A DNA stretch of 64,000 nt, taken from positions 27,247 to 91,246 of the forward strand of contig JBCBAP010000007.1 in the NCBI GenBank assembly GCA_038532435.1, read 5' to 3'. The notes under the pieces are model-generated. The model did not search any database and had not been told where the DNA came from. It saw only the letters and a list, made by a program, of their open reading frames with translations. Shown here piece by piece: positions 1 to 8,938 of the stretch; position 1 is the first letter of the stretch; each line of letters begins with the position of its first letter. The DNA is from JBCBAP01 sp038532435 (GTDB lineage Bacteria > Pseudomonadota > Alphaproteobacteria > Rhodobacterales > Rhodobacteraceae). The position numbers and the translations under genes were made by a program.

Positions 1-53
1 TAGAGTGCAGCACGTCCGAACGCGCCATGATGGACAGAGATCGCATCGCTCAT
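1..53 (-). CDS. 5' end of an unidentified gene (runs off the window)
   Basis: An ATG at position 53 on the minus strand is preceded by a strong GGGGAGGACAAGCG ribosome site and opens a frame that stays open to the window edge, encoding MSDAISVHHGAFGRAAL. It lies downstream of, and in the same direction as, the aldehyde dehydrogenase gene, so it may be the last visible member of that operon. Seventeen residues are too few to name the product. An AraC-type cupin regulator is one guess, made from the style of the N-terminus only. Confidence 0.5.
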   Translation of the reverse strand, partial: MSDAISVHHGAFGRAAL

Positions 54-201
54 CGCTTGTCCTCCCCTGAGGATGCGGGGCGTTTTGCTGAGTTTTTTGC
101 CCCGTCAGGCGAACACTATCAGAAGCCGGGACGGCCCCGCGCAATATTCCACGGGACAAAAAAAGACGGTGAGGTATGCCGTTCGCGGGCGCAATATCGC
201 C

Positions 202-1632
202 TTAGGGGGCTGTGTAAGCGGTCTTGACGGTGGTGAAAAACTCCCTTGCATAGCTGCCCTGCTCCCGCGATCCGTGGCTTGATGCCTTCGTCCCGCCGAA
301 GGGGACGTGATAGTCCACACCTGCCGTCGGCAGGTTGACCATCACCATCCCGGCCTGGGCGTGTCGCTTGAAATGGCTCGCGAATTTCAGGCTCGATGTG
401 CAGATCCCGGCGCTGAGGCCGAACTCGGTATCGTTCGCCATGTGCAGGGCCTCCTCGTAGTCCCGAGCCCGCAGGACGGAGGCGACGGGGCCGAACACCT
501 CCTCCCGATTGATCCGCATGGCCGGTGTCGTATCGGTGAAGAGCGCGGGCGACATGAAATATCCGTCGGTCGCGCGGCGCACAGGCTCTCCGCCAGTGCG
601 CAGGTTGCCCCCTTCCCGCCGGGCGATCTCCACATAGTCGAGATCCTGCTGAAGCTGGTCCGCGCTGACAACCGGTCCGATGTCCGTTCCCTGTTCCAGC
701 GCGTGCCCGACGGTCAGGGATTGAAGCCGGGAGACCATCGCCTCGACGAACCGCCCGTGGATCCCCTCCGTCACGATGAGACGGGAGGAGGCGGTGCACC
801 GCTGGCCGGTGGAGTAGAACGCGCCGTTGATCGCGGCCTCCACGGCCACATCGAGGTCGGCATCGTCGAGCACGACGAGGGGGTTCTTGCCCCCCATCTC
901 AAGCTGGATCTTCCGCCCGTGCGGCAGGCTCGCCGCGGCGACCCGGGCGCCGGTGCCCACCGATCCGGTAAAGCTGAGGGCGCGCACCCCGGGATCGTCC
1001 AGCATCGCCTGTCCGACGACGGAGCCGCGCCCGGTCACGAGGTTGACCACACCCGGCGGCGCACCCGCCCGGTGCAGGATGTCCACGAGCGCCCAGGCGC
1101 AGCCGGGCACGAGTTCGGCGGGCTTGAACACCACCGGATTGCCAAAAGCGAGGGCGGGCGCGATCTTCCAGGCGGGGATCGCGATGGGGTAGTTCCATGG
1201 CGCGATGATCCCGACCACGCCGACCGGCTCTCGCGTCACCTCGACGGTCACGCCCGGACGGACGGAGGGCAGAAGGTCACCGGTCTGGCGCAACGCCTCC
1301 CCAGCGAAGAAGTCGAAGATCTGCACCGCGCGGGCGGTCTCCGCGATCCCCTCCGGCAGGGTCTTGCCCTCCTCCCGGCTCAGGAGCCGCCCGATCTCGT
1401 CCCGTCGGCTCCGCAATTCCTCGGCGGTGCGGCGCAGGAGGTCGTATCGGGTCTGCGGGGTGCTCGCGGCCCAGGCCGGGGCGGCCTCCGTTGCGGCGGC
1501 AATCGCGGCCTGCGTTTCCGCGACACCGGCGTGGGCGTAGCTGTCGATCACGTCGCTGGTATCGGACGGGTTGATGTTGTCGGTGCCGTGGCTGGTCGTG
1601 CTCCAGCGTCCACCGATCAGGACAGGTTTCAC
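202..1632 (-). CDS. NAD(P)-dependent aldehyde dehydrogenase, KGSADH/YcbD type
   Basis: 476 aa. It should oxidise an aldehyde to the acid with NAD(P) in the cytoplasm. The ALDH fold is complete: PWNYP with Asn147, catalytic Glu245 in LEMGGKNP, and nucleophile Cys279 in GQRCTASSR. The segments STGQRCTASSRLIV and NLPTAGVDYHVPFGG are typical of the alpha-ketoglutaric semialdehyde dehydrogenase (2,5-dioxovalerate) subgroup as I remember it, so the substrate may be a sugar-acid-derived semialdehyde; this is inferred. The GTG at 1632 is chosen because it gives the usual ALDH N-terminus, has GAGGG upstream and avoids a long overlap with the preceding gene, which stops 10 bp earlier. It is co-transcribed with the dehydrogenase and binding-protein genes. 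Confidence 0.88.
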   Translation of the reverse strand: MKPVLIGGRWSTTSHGTDNINPSDTSDVIDSYAHAGVAETQAAIAAATEAAPAWAASTPQTRYDLLRRTAEELRSRRDEIGRLLSREEGKTLPEGIAETARAVQIFDFFAGEALRQTGDLLPSVRPGVTVEVTREPVGVVGIIAPWNYPIAIPAWKIAPALAFGNPVVFKPAELVPGCAWALVDILHRAGAPPGVVNLVTGRGSVVGQAMLDDPGVRALSFTGSVGTGARVAAASLPHGRKIQLEMGGKNPLVVLDDADLDVAVEAAINGAFYSTGQRCTASSRLIVTEGIHGRFVEAMVSRLQSLTVGHALEQGTDIGPVVSADQLQQDLDYVEIARREGGNLRTGGEPVRRATDGYFMSPALFTDTTPAMRINREEVFGPVASVLRARDYEEALHMANDTEFGLSAGICTSSLKFASHFKRHAQAGMVMVNLPTAGVDYHVPFGGTKASSHGSREQGSYAREFFTTVKTAYTAP

Positions 1633-1642
1633 CGGCGCGCCC

Positions 1643-2779
1643 TCACTGAACGGATTGCATGAGGGCGAGGTAGTCGTCCGCCTCAGCCCGGCGCGGATTG
1701 GTATCGGTCGCGAGGTCATGGGCGGCAACCTGTGCTGCAGGGCGCAGCATCCGGGCCGAGATTTCGAGCTCAGACAGGCGGGTCGGCAAGGGTAAGGGAG
1801 CAAAGAGCGCCTCGACCTCGGCCACGATATCATCCCGATCCGCCCCGCCGAGGACGCCTGCGAGAGCGGTCGCCTTCTCCGGCACCGCGTCACGGTTGAA
1901 GCGCATCACCTCGGGCAACAGGATCCGGCTGAGCGCGCCCTGATCGAGCGGATGCTCCGCCACAGCCCGCAGGGCATTCGTCATGGCGTGGGAAGCGCCA
2001 AGCCCCTTTTGGAGCGCCAGCGCCCCGTTCAGCGTCGCGGCCATCATCTCGCGGCGCGCGGCGAGGTCTTCGCTGTCCGCCAGCACCCGCCCGATGTTGG
2101 CAACCGCCCGCCGCAGTCCGTCGAGCGCGATGCCGTCGGCGGGCGGGTTGTAGCTGCGCGAGAGGAACGCCTCGATACAGCGGGTGATCGCGTCAGCCCC
2201 GGCGGAGGCTGACAGTTCGGGCGATGCGCCCAGCGTGACGGTCGGGTCGCAGATCGTGACTGTCGGGATCAGCTTTCGGCACATCATCAGCGCCCGCTCC
2301 CCCCCGGTCAGGGTTGCGGGGGCATGGGCGGCGACCGCCGATCCGAAGCCGACGATGCTCTGGATGGCGAAGAGGTCCGGCAGGTCGGCCCCGATCCGCC
2401 GCGACCCTCCCTGCGCGTAGGAATAGGTGATCAGAGGCATGTCGGGATGGGTGATCGCAATGCGCGCGACCTTTGCAAGGTCGATCGCGGCGGACGGACC
2501 GAACGCGACGAGCAGGTCCGCGTTCACCTCCCTGTAAAACGCGGCGAGGCGGGCGGCAGCGGCCTCGTTCGGCGTTGCTGGAATGTCGGTGAAAAGCGCA
2601 GGCACACACCGGGTCGGAAAGCCCGAGCGCAATCGTTCGAAGAGAGGTCCCGCAGCATGTTCCGCATCGGTGACCAGCACCGGCGTCCGCTTTCCCATGG
2701 CCTTGAGCTCGGACCACAACGCCTCTTCGAGCACGCCATCGGCGAAGTGCACGCGGGTGAGGTAGGTGATCAGGGTCAT
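1643..2779 (-). CDS. Iron-containing alcohol dehydrogenase family protein lacking two metal ligands
   Basis: 378 aa, the usual size for the Fe-ADH/maleylacetate reductase superfamily. ATG at 2779 has GGAGAGG just upstream. The helical domain shows ADAITRCIEAF and GASHAMTNAL followed by LLPEVMRFN. Against the FucO ligands (Asp196, His200, His263, His277), this protein has Asp196 and His264, but Arg200 and Gln280 at the other two sites. That pattern argues against a normal bound iron. Some relatives such as maleylacetate reductases work without metal, so it may still be a reductase. It sits between a periplasmic binding protein gene and an aldehyde dehydrogenase gene, so an alcohol/aldehyde/acid pathway is likely; the substrate is unknown. 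Confidence 0.8.
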   Translation of the reverse strand: MTLITYLTRVHFADGVLEEALWSELKAMGKRTPVLVTDAEHAAGPLFERLRSGFPTRCVPALFTDIPATPNEAAAARLAAFYREVNADLLVAFGPSAAIDLAKVARIAITHPDMPLITYSYAQGGSRRIGADLPDLFAIQSIVGFGSAVAAHAPATLTGGERALMMCRKLIPTVTICDPTVTLGASPELSASAGADAITRCIEAFLSRSYNPPADGIALDGLRRAVANIGRVLADSEDLAARREMMAATLNGALALQKGLGASHAMTNALRAVAEHPLDQGALSRILLPEVMRFNRDAVPEKATALAGVLGGADRDDIVAEVEALFAPLPLPTRLSELEISARMLRPAAQVAAHDLATDTNPRRAEADDYLALMQSVQ

Positions 2780-2827
2780 GACCTCTCCGTCCCGCGCAGG
2801 CCTCCAGCGCGGGTTTGGGTCGCGGGG

Positions 2828-2851
2828 CTCCGGGCGCCGAGGCGCCCGGAG
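2828..2851 (-). promoter_or_regulatory. Intercistronic GC-rich stem-loop after the binding-protein gene
   Basis: A perfect inverted repeat with 11-bp arms (CTCCGGGCGCC and its complement) and a GA at the centre. It lies in the 88-bp gap between the solute-binding-protein gene and the dehydrogenase gene. There is no following T-tract, so partial termination or 3' mRNA stabilisation is more likely than full termination. Similar hairpins follow the other two binding-protein genes of the window. Confidence 0.6.
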
Positions 2852-2867
2852 GGTCCGGTTCAGGGCA

Positions 2868-4127
2868 TCAGTAGTCGGACTTGCAGACCGGGTTTTCCCG
2901 GCTCGGCAGACCCACGGCCGCGAACGCATCATCGCTCAGGCCCAGGGTCTGCGGCACGTCGGACACAACCTGCACAAGCTGGTTGGCAAGGGTGCCATCG
3001 CCGAGCTCGACCACTTCGGTGACGAAATTGGTGCCGATCGCCTGACGGTTGCCGTCCAGCGAAATCTTGCCGTTTGGCGCGTCGAGCTCGAGGGTCGACA
3101 GGCATCCGCGGAACGCGGCGTGACCGTCGCTGAGATCACCGCCAACCTCGTCCATGCAGGACTTCATGGCGGTGAAGGCGTTGTAGTACCCGGTCGCCAT
3201 CAGCGACGGGCTCGGGAACCGCTGGTCCGCCGGGAACGTGTCCTGGTAGGACGCAACGAAGGCCTGCCAGTTCGCGTCATCCCAGGTATCCGCCTGCGGG
3301 CCGGAGGATGGCACGCCGATCAGCGCCTCCTTCGCCGTACCCTTGGAAGACAGAACAGTGCCGTCCACCATGATCGTGCCGCCGATCAGGTTCGCGTCAC
3401 CGCCGGCCTGCTGGTACTGGTTGAGGAAGTTCACGGCGTCACCACCGCCAAGGCCCAGATAGATCGCGTCCACATCGTCCGGCAGTGCCGCGATGATGGA
3501 GCCGAAATCCTTCGTGCCGAGCGGCACCCAGAAGCGCTCGGTCACTTCACCGCCCGCGCCGCAGAACTCGGTCACGAAACCGAAGACCTGGGTGTAGATG
3601 AACGAGTAATCCTCACCGATCGTGGCCACGGTCTCGTAGCCCTTTTCGTTGAAAACATACTGGCCGAGACCCGCGGACCACTGCGCACCGTCCATGTTGA
3701 AGCGGAAGAAATTGTCGGACGGCGTCACATAGGTCGTCTCCATCGCGCCGGAAATGCCGTTGATGAAGGTCGTGCCCGGCTGGGTCTTGGAATAGTCGCG
3801 GATCGCGATCCCCTCGGAGCCGGAGAGCGGCCCGATCACGATATCGACGCCATCCTGCTCGACAAGCTTCCGTGCGCCGCGTACCGCGCTGTCGGGGGAT
3901 GCGTCGGTGGACTGGTAGATGATCTCAACGGCCTTGCCGCCCGCCTCCTCACCCATGACCGCCATCGCGGTCTTGAGGCCCCGCACACCGTCCTCGCCGA
4001 GTGCTGTGTAGGTGCCCTCGAGCGTCGCGAGCACGCCGATCTTGAGCGGGCCATGGCCATCCGCGAGCGCACCACCCGCGGTCATCAACGCAGCAACGGA
4101 AAGTGTGGAAAGATACTTCATTCGCAT
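2868..4127 (-). CDS. Periplasmic substrate-binding protein, LivK/branched-chain amino acid ABC type
   Basis: 419 aa with a signal peptide (MRMKYLSTLSVAALMTAGGALA). The mature part has the type I periplasmic-binding fold of the LivK family, with an early LKIGVLATLEG strand and the IVIGPLSGSEG segment that normally lines the ligand cleft. ATG at 4127 has GGGAGGACACA in front. No permease or ATPase gene of the system is visible. They may lie beyond the left edge, or the protein may feed a transporter elsewhere. The ligand is unknown; the following dehydrogenases suggest an oxidisable carbon compound rather than an amino acid, by inference. Confidence 0.87.
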   Translation of the reverse strand: MRMKYLSTLSVAALMTAGGALADGHGPLKIGVLATLEGTYTALGEDGVRGLKTAMAVMGEEAGGKAVEIIYQSTDASPDSAVRGARKLVEQDGVDIVIGPLSGSEGIAIRDYSKTQPGTTFINGISGAMETTYVTPSDNFFRFNMDGAQWSAGLGQYVFNEKGYETVATIGEDYSFIYTQVFGFVTEFCGAGGEVTERFWVPLGTKDFGSIIAALPDDVDAIYLGLGGGDAVNFLNQYQQAGGDANLIGGTIMVDGTVLSSKGTAKEALIGVPSSGPQADTWDDANWQAFVASYQDTFPADQRFPSPSLMATGYYNAFTAMKSCMDEVGGDLSDGHAAFRGCLSTLELDAPNGKISLDGNRQAIGTNFVTEVVELGDGTLANQLVQVVSDVPQTLGLSDDAFAAVGLPSRENPVCKSDY

Positions 4128-4949
4128 TGTGTCCTCCCTGGACTGTTTTTTGGTCCGCGTGCGCACACCGTTTTCGTGCGCAGACCGCTTCAGCCTGCGT
4201 CAGAACGCTCCGATCGCTGATGGCAGAGAGTGGTGCGGCGTAACGCACGGTCTGATTTTGCCTCTGGGAGGCGGAGGCCGTTCGAGCATTGCGGCGCTCG
4301 CCACGCGGACGTGCTGCTCACCTCGTGCTGACGTTCTTCTTCACCGCGCAGGCTGGCCGACCCTACGCCTGTGGAAACACTCAGCAGGGCAATCGGTGCA
4401 GTTGAGAAGATTGGCGGGCGCGCGTGCTGTTGGGATCTCGACCTTCAGCGAGCCGATCAGTTTGGACATGTCCCTCGGCAATCCGGTGCCCGTTGCAGGC
4501 GTGGCCGAATTTGGATTTTGACCGGATGGCAGACTGCGCTGCCACCCTGCAAACCGCTCCCTCCCCGCTTCGCCCGAGGCACGGTCCGCCGTTACTTGTC
4601 CATTCTGGCATTAAGAACACGTCGCTTGTGGAGGCGAGGCAAGGCGGGATTCTGAGAGTTGGTTGGAGGACAACCCGTATCTTTCCCGGGTAGCCGTGAG
4701 AGATCGGGCGCAAGTAGCCGGTTAAAACAAACCATGCGTGAGCTCTTCACTGCAAAGCGGCTCACACCCGTCCGCGCGACTTAAAATTGTCGGCAATGAG
4801 TGGTCAACGCGACCCGGTCGCACTTGCCAGTGCCCTGCGCGCCCAGTGCCTCATCCGATAGGCACATCACGGCAGTTCGATGTGTTCGCTGCTATGCCCG
4901 GTGACGCCAACGGAAACGCCTGCTGCGTCATGCAGCAAGCGTGGCCGTC
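4128..4949. other. Long non-coding interval
   Basis: About 820 bp with no frame that has a ribosome site and convincing protein character on either strand. The promoter of the binding-protein operon should lie at its left end. No RNA gene, insertion sequence or repeat was recognised. Confidence 0.5.
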
Positions 4950-5960
4950 CTACTTCCCCAGTTCCTCGACAATCATTGAGACAATCGTGGCGTGGATGTC
5001 GGCTCGGTTGGACCCGATAGGATCAGTGCACACGGGATCGTCGCTCTCCTCGGCGAGGATCGCTACACCGGCGGGCTTGCAGAGGGGCATCGCGCTGAAG
5101 TGGTAGGCGAGTGCAAGCCGTTCGATCCGCCGGTCCGCAAAATGGTCCGCAAGGCCGCTTCTGTCGAAGTCGGTTGCGAGCATTCTGTCATCCGCTCCTC
5201 CGAACCCGATCATGAGGGTCGAGGGAAGCAGCTGCTTCACGTTCGAGGCCTCCAACCCCCAGACAAAGCCCGGGTCGAGTGCGGCGACATGTGTCACGCG
5301 GTCGTCGGCATAGCTCGCATCCCATGTGGCCGGGTCGATCCCCGGCATGTTCACGCGCTCAGACATGAGGACGCCGCAGGCCTCCATCTCCGGACGCGTT
5401 TCGCAGGCACTCACGATCCCTGCATGGTTCCCGGTCGCGCCGCCTAGAGACAGCGCCGTCCATCCCCCGAAGGAGAACCCAGCCGCCATGATGCGTGAGG
5501 TATCGAGGTGATCCGAAAAGGAGGGATCGGCCTCAAGTGTATCCATGACGACGCTCATGTCCCGCGCGCGCGTCCAGTGCGCCACGCCCTCGCGCATGTC
5601 AAAGTCACCCCAGGTCGTGTTCGGGTGGTTCACCATCACCGTGATCACACCGCGTTCGGCCAGTGCAGCCCCGAGCCAGGCCTGCGCGCGATCCGTGCCA
5701 CCCATGCCATGGCTGAAGAGCACGACCGGGTGCTGGCCGCTGACGACGGGCCCGTCCATGTGCGCGGCGACACCCTGAAAGACCGGGTTGTCCGCATAAA
5801 GGGTCGGCGCCTCCGCCGCGCTGCTGGGGTACCAGATGGCGACCCGCGCGGACTGATCATGATGCGGCAGGAAGATCTCCGCGATCCGCAGACCGGCATC
5901 CTGGGCCGAGGCGTTGGCCGCGATCAGCGACAACGTCGCTGTGACAAGCAGGGTTTTCAT
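4950..5960 (-). CDS. Secreted alpha/beta hydrolase, dienelactone hydrolase/PAF-acetylhydrolase-like
   Basis: 336 aa with a signal peptide ending around ANASAQ, so probably periplasmic. The alpha/beta hydrolase fold is shown by SHGMGG (oxyanion region) and the nucleophile elbow GFSFGG with its serine in a G-x-S-x-G motif. Likely acid and base residues lie in the C-terminal third (for example YHFSAMP), but the triad cannot be fixed by eye. ATG at 5960 follows AAGGAGCCAACG. The substrate is probably an ester or lactone. It is transcribed divergently from an AraC-type regulator 140 bp away, which makes regulation by that protein likely. Confidence 0.8.
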   Translation of the reverse strand: MKTLLVTATLSLIAANASAQDAGLRIAEIFLPHHDQSARVAIWYPSSAAEAPTLYADNPVFQGVAAHMDGPVVSGQHPVVLFSHGMGGTDRAQAWLGAALAERGVITVMVNHPNTTWGDFDMREGVAHWTRARDMSVVMDTLEADPSFSDHLDTSRIMAAGFSFGGWTALSLGGATGNHAGIVSACETRPEMEACGVLMSERVNMPGIDPATWDASYADDRVTHVAALDPGFVWGLEASNVKQLLPSTLMIGFGGADDRMLATDFDRSGLADHFADRRIERLALAYHFSAMPLCKPAGVAILAEESDDPVCTDPIGSNRADIHATIVSMIVEELGK

Positions 5961-6031
5961 CGTTGGCTCCTTCGGGAAAATCAAACCTGATGCCGTCTGG
6001 ATGCCGCCAAGCGCTTCTTTTCGCGTCCTTT

Positions 6032-6065
6032 ATCCGGATTTAGGTCGTCATCATCCGGTTTGAGG
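6032..6065. promoter_or_regulatory. Paired direct repeats, probable AraC-type operator
   Basis: ATCCGGATTTAGG (6032-6044) and ATCCGGTTTGAGG (6053-6065) match at 11 of 13 positions and are 21 bp apart, two helical turns. They lie in the divergent promoter region between the hydrolase and the AraC regulator. AraC proteins usually bind tandem direct repeats with this spacing, so the neighbouring regulator is the natural candidate. Confidence 0.6.
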
Positions 6066-6100
6066 ACTAGCGTTGGCGAAGTTCGTCCCTGGTAGAGTGA

Positions 6101-7087
6101 ATGCCGACCTTTCCCATCCCCGTCTTCGCTTCGATCTTGCTGGCCTTTGCGGCGGTGCAGCTCTGGCTCAAGCATCGTCGTGTGAGCCCTTTGGTGCTGC
6201 TCCTCGCACTCTGCGCGGCGCAGTCCCTGATCATCGCGCTCACCCAGCATTACGAAGTCGCGGGCATGCGGCTTGTGCAACCGGCCATGGCGGCCTTCAT
6301 CCCGCCCGCCGCGTGGTTCGCCTTCAGGGACGGCCTGTCACGGAGCGATGGGATGCACGCCCTGGGTCCGGTGACGGTCCTGGCAGCCCTTCTGGTCGCG
6401 CCGGAGTTTGTCGATGTCCTCTTGCCGGGTCTTTTTGTCCTCTATGGCGGCGCAATCCTCTCGCAGGCGAAACAGGGAGGTGACGCGCAGCCGGATGCGT
6501 TGTTGTCGAGCGGTGATCTGCCGTCGCGGATCTGGGTAGTGATCGGTGCAGCCCTGATCGGGTCCGCGTTCAGTGATCTGCTGATCATAGCGTCGCAGAT
6601 CTCGGGATACCCGGAGCTGCGTCCGTGGATCATCAGCGTGTTTTCCGTCGGGAACCTCCTGCTGATCGGGGCGCTGGGGCTTTCGCCGCACCTGCAAACC
6701 ACCCGGGACGACAGGGGCACTGAAGGCCCCGACCGCCGGTCCCCCGACGGCCGAGTGGCGGATGCTCACATTTGGGATCGGGTTCAGACATACATGTCTG
6801 AGCACAAGCCCTATCTTGATCCGGACCTCACCTTGACGCGGCTGTCCCGCAAGCTGGGCATCCCGGCCAAAACGCTGTCCTCGACGATCAACCTGACGAC
6901 AGGTGGCAACGTCTCAAGGTTCATCAACGAGGCCCGGATCGACGCGGCACAAACCGCGATGCTGAACGGTGAGTCCGTCACCGGCGCCATGTTGTCGTCC
7001 GGCTTCAACACCAAATCGAACTTCAACCGGGAGTTCCTGCGCGTCACCGGAAAAAGTCCAACGGACTGGTTGAAGCAGGCGAGATGA
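6101..7087 (+). CDS. AraC family transcriptional regulator with membrane N-terminus
   Basis: 328 aa. The first ~200 residues form several hydrophobic segments, probably six or seven membrane helices. The C-terminal ~110 residues are an AraC DNA-binding domain with two helix-turn-helix units, including LTRLSRKLGIPAKTLS and a closing FNTKSNFNREFLRVTGKSP segment that matches the family signature. A membrane-anchored sensor-regulator is therefore likely. It is divergent from the secreted hydrolase gene and has paired direct repeats upstream, so it probably controls itself and the hydrolase. The ribosome site (GTAGAGTG) is weak. Confidence 0.83.
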   Translation: MPTFPIPVFASILLAFAAVQLWLKHRRVSPLVLLLALCAAQSLIIALTQHYEVAGMRLVQPAMAAFIPPAAWFAFRDGLSRSDGMHALGPVTVLAALLVAPEFVDVLLPGLFVLYGGAILSQAKQGGDAQPDALLSSGDLPSRIWVVIGAALIGSAFSDLLIIASQISGYPELRPWIISVFSVGNLLLIGALGLSPHLQTTRDDRGTEGPDRRSPDGRVADAHIWDRVQTYMSEHKPYLDPDLTLTRLSRKLGIPAKTLSSTINLTTGGNVSRFINEARIDAAQTAMLNGESVTGAMLSSGFNTKSNFNREFLRVTGKSPTDWLKQAR

Positions 7088-7366
7088 GCAGCGCGCCACG
7101 TAGGCCCGCAGGTCCCGAGAAGGCGTCCCTCAGCCGATACCAGTGTTCAGGGACAGGACTGCTCTTTGACGGTTGCATCGGGTCACGACCGAGACCTCAA
7201 GCCACTGCGCCGCATCTGCTACCAAACTGAGCAACAACCGCGACCCTACATGACCGACAGGGGTCGGAGGCTTGGTGCCGTTTTGATCAGAGGCCAAAGA
7301 CCGTGCGAAAAGCAGCCAATGCGATGATGAGGCATCCCTGAGGACCGTCCCCGATCGAAAAGGCAG

Positions 7367-8938
7367 CTACGCCCTGTATGCGGGCAGCGGGGATCGATCC
7401 TGCAGGGAGATCATGCGTCTCAGCATGATTTCCGAAAGCGCCTGCCGGGCTGATTGCCCGGAAGGATGATCGTAGAGGTTCTCCGTCTCTCCGGGATCGG
7501 AGGACAGGTCATAAAGCTCGTTCCAGTCTTCCCCCTCCCGCAGCGACATCCGGTACCGATCCGTGACCACCGTTCGCACACGCTGAGGACGGTCGAAGCC
7601 GGTCATAAGCCTTTGACTGTCCTCCTCCACGATCACCGCCTGCGGTGGCGGGGTCGCGTGCAGGTCCCGGCCCTGGATGCCGTTGTAGGTCTGGATCCCG
7701 GCGCGGGCGAGGATCGTGGGGGCAATGTCGATGGATGATGCGAGGCCCGGATCGGTGCGTCCCTGCGCTGGCGCCTTGGGGTCGTGCCAGATGAAAGGGA
7801 CCCGGATGATACTCTGGTAGTGCAGCAGGAGCTTCAGCATGAGGCCGTGATCGCCCATGTAGTCACCGTGATCGGAGGTGAAGATCACGATCGTGTCCTC
7901 GGCGAGATCCAGCTCCTCCAGCCGTTTCAGGACCCGGCCGATAGCATCATCGATCATCGTGATCATGCCGTAGGTCAAGGCGATGATGGACCGCGCCTCG
8001 TCCCCGGTGACCGCGAAGGGGTTCTGGTTGTTCCGGGGGTCAGAGCCGTTCACCAAAGCCTCCTTCATCGCCCGTATGGGAGGCAGGTCACCCTTGCCGA
8101 AGGTTTCGGGCAACTCGATCCCTTCGGGGTCATACATGTCCCAATAGCGGCCCGGCGGCGTGAAAGGGTGATGCGGGTCGGGGAACGACATCTGCAGGAA
8201 GAAGGGGGCGTCGTCCCGTGCACGGTCCTCCAGCCAGACCGCGCTGCGTTCTGAGATCCAACTGGTTGAGTAGAGTTCCTCCGGGACCGCCGTGCGCCAC
8301 GCCTGCGGGGCGCTGATCCGGTTGTCCGGCAAAGCGTTCTCAGGGCCCACCAACCGGTCAAAGTCCGACCTCTGTTCCCGCGCCCATAAGAGGTAGTCAC
8401 CGGACGCCTGATCGCCGTGGTCTGCTGCGACCTCGACATGTTCGAAACCGTAGAAGTCCCCGCCGATCCGATCTGCAAGCGGTCTGTCCCACGAGGGCAC
8501 GACTTCGAGGTCGTAATCCGCTGTGTGCCGGTTGTTCTTGATGGCATCGCGCAGGTGAGGGCTGGGGGTGCGCAGGCCCTCGGTGGGTTCGAACCGGTTG
8601 GTGGCGGGCAGCCCGGTGAAGCTTTGCAGGTGGGATTTTCCGATCAGTCCCGTTCGGTATCCGGCATCCCGCAGCAGCTCAACAAATGTCGTGTGGTCCT
8701 TCGAAAGCGGAATACCGTTGTGCCGCGCCCCGTGGGCGGAACACATCCGCCCGGTCATGATCGACGCACGGTTCGGCATACAGATCGGGTTGGCGACATA
8801 GAACCGGTCCCACATCGTGCCCTTGGCCGCGATCCCGTCGATGTTGGGCGTGCGCACGATCCCGTTGCCGCCGCATCCCAAATGATCTGCGCGATGCTGA
8901 TCTGTGATGATGAAGAGAAAGTTCGGACGCCTCGTCAT
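7367..8938 (-). CDS. Sulfatase / alkaline phosphatase-superfamily hydrolase
   Basis: 523 aa, cytoplasmic (no signal peptide). The N-terminus NFLFIITDQHRADHLG carries the first metal ligands. CMPNRASIMTGR is the formylglycine motif (C-x-P-x-R, with Asn in the fourth position), so maturation by a formylglycine-generating enzyme is expected. TSDHGDYMGDHG supplies the later Asp/His ligands. Substrate may be a sulfate ester or a phosphonate/phosphate ester. ATG at 8938 overlaps the stop of the TRAP permease gene by 4 bp (ATGA), so the two are translationally coupled. The substrate is therefore probably imported by that transporter. Confidence 0.88.
   Translation of the reverse strand: MTRRPNFLFIITDQHRADHLGCGGNGIVRTPNIDGIAAKGTMWDRFYVANPICMPNRASIMTGRMCSAHGARHNGIPLSKDHTTFVELLRDAGYRTGLIGKSHLQSFTGLPATNRFEPTEGLRTPSPHLRDAIKNNRHTADYDLEVVPSWDRPLADRIGGDFYGFEHVEVAADHGDQASGDYLLWAREQRSDFDRLVGPENALPDNRISAPQAWRTAVPEELYSTSWISERSAVWLEDRARDDAPFFLQMSFPDPHHPFTPPGRYWDMYDPEGIELPETFGKGDLPPIRAMKEALVNGSDPRNNQNPFAVTGDEARSIIALTYGMITMIDDAIGRVLKRLEELDLAEDTIVIFTSDHGDYMGDHGLMLKLLLHYQSIIRVPFIWHDPKAPAQGRTDPGLASSIDIAPTILARAGIQTYNGIQGRDLHATPPPQAVIVEEDSQRLMTGFDRPQRVRTVVTDRYRMSLREGEDWNELYDLSSDPGETENLYDHPSGQSARQALSEIMLRRMISLQDRSPLPAYRA

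Noticed and set aside
307..1662. 451-codon plus-strand frame opposite the aldehyde dehydrogenase gene
   Set aside because: It is antisense to a gene with intact catalytic motifs and has Arg/Gly/His-rich sequence typical of shadow frames in GC-rich DNA.
4250..4950. Possible gene remnants in the long interval before the secreted hydrolase
   Set aside because: Short frames exist on both strands, but none shows a start with a ribosome site or any recognisable motif.
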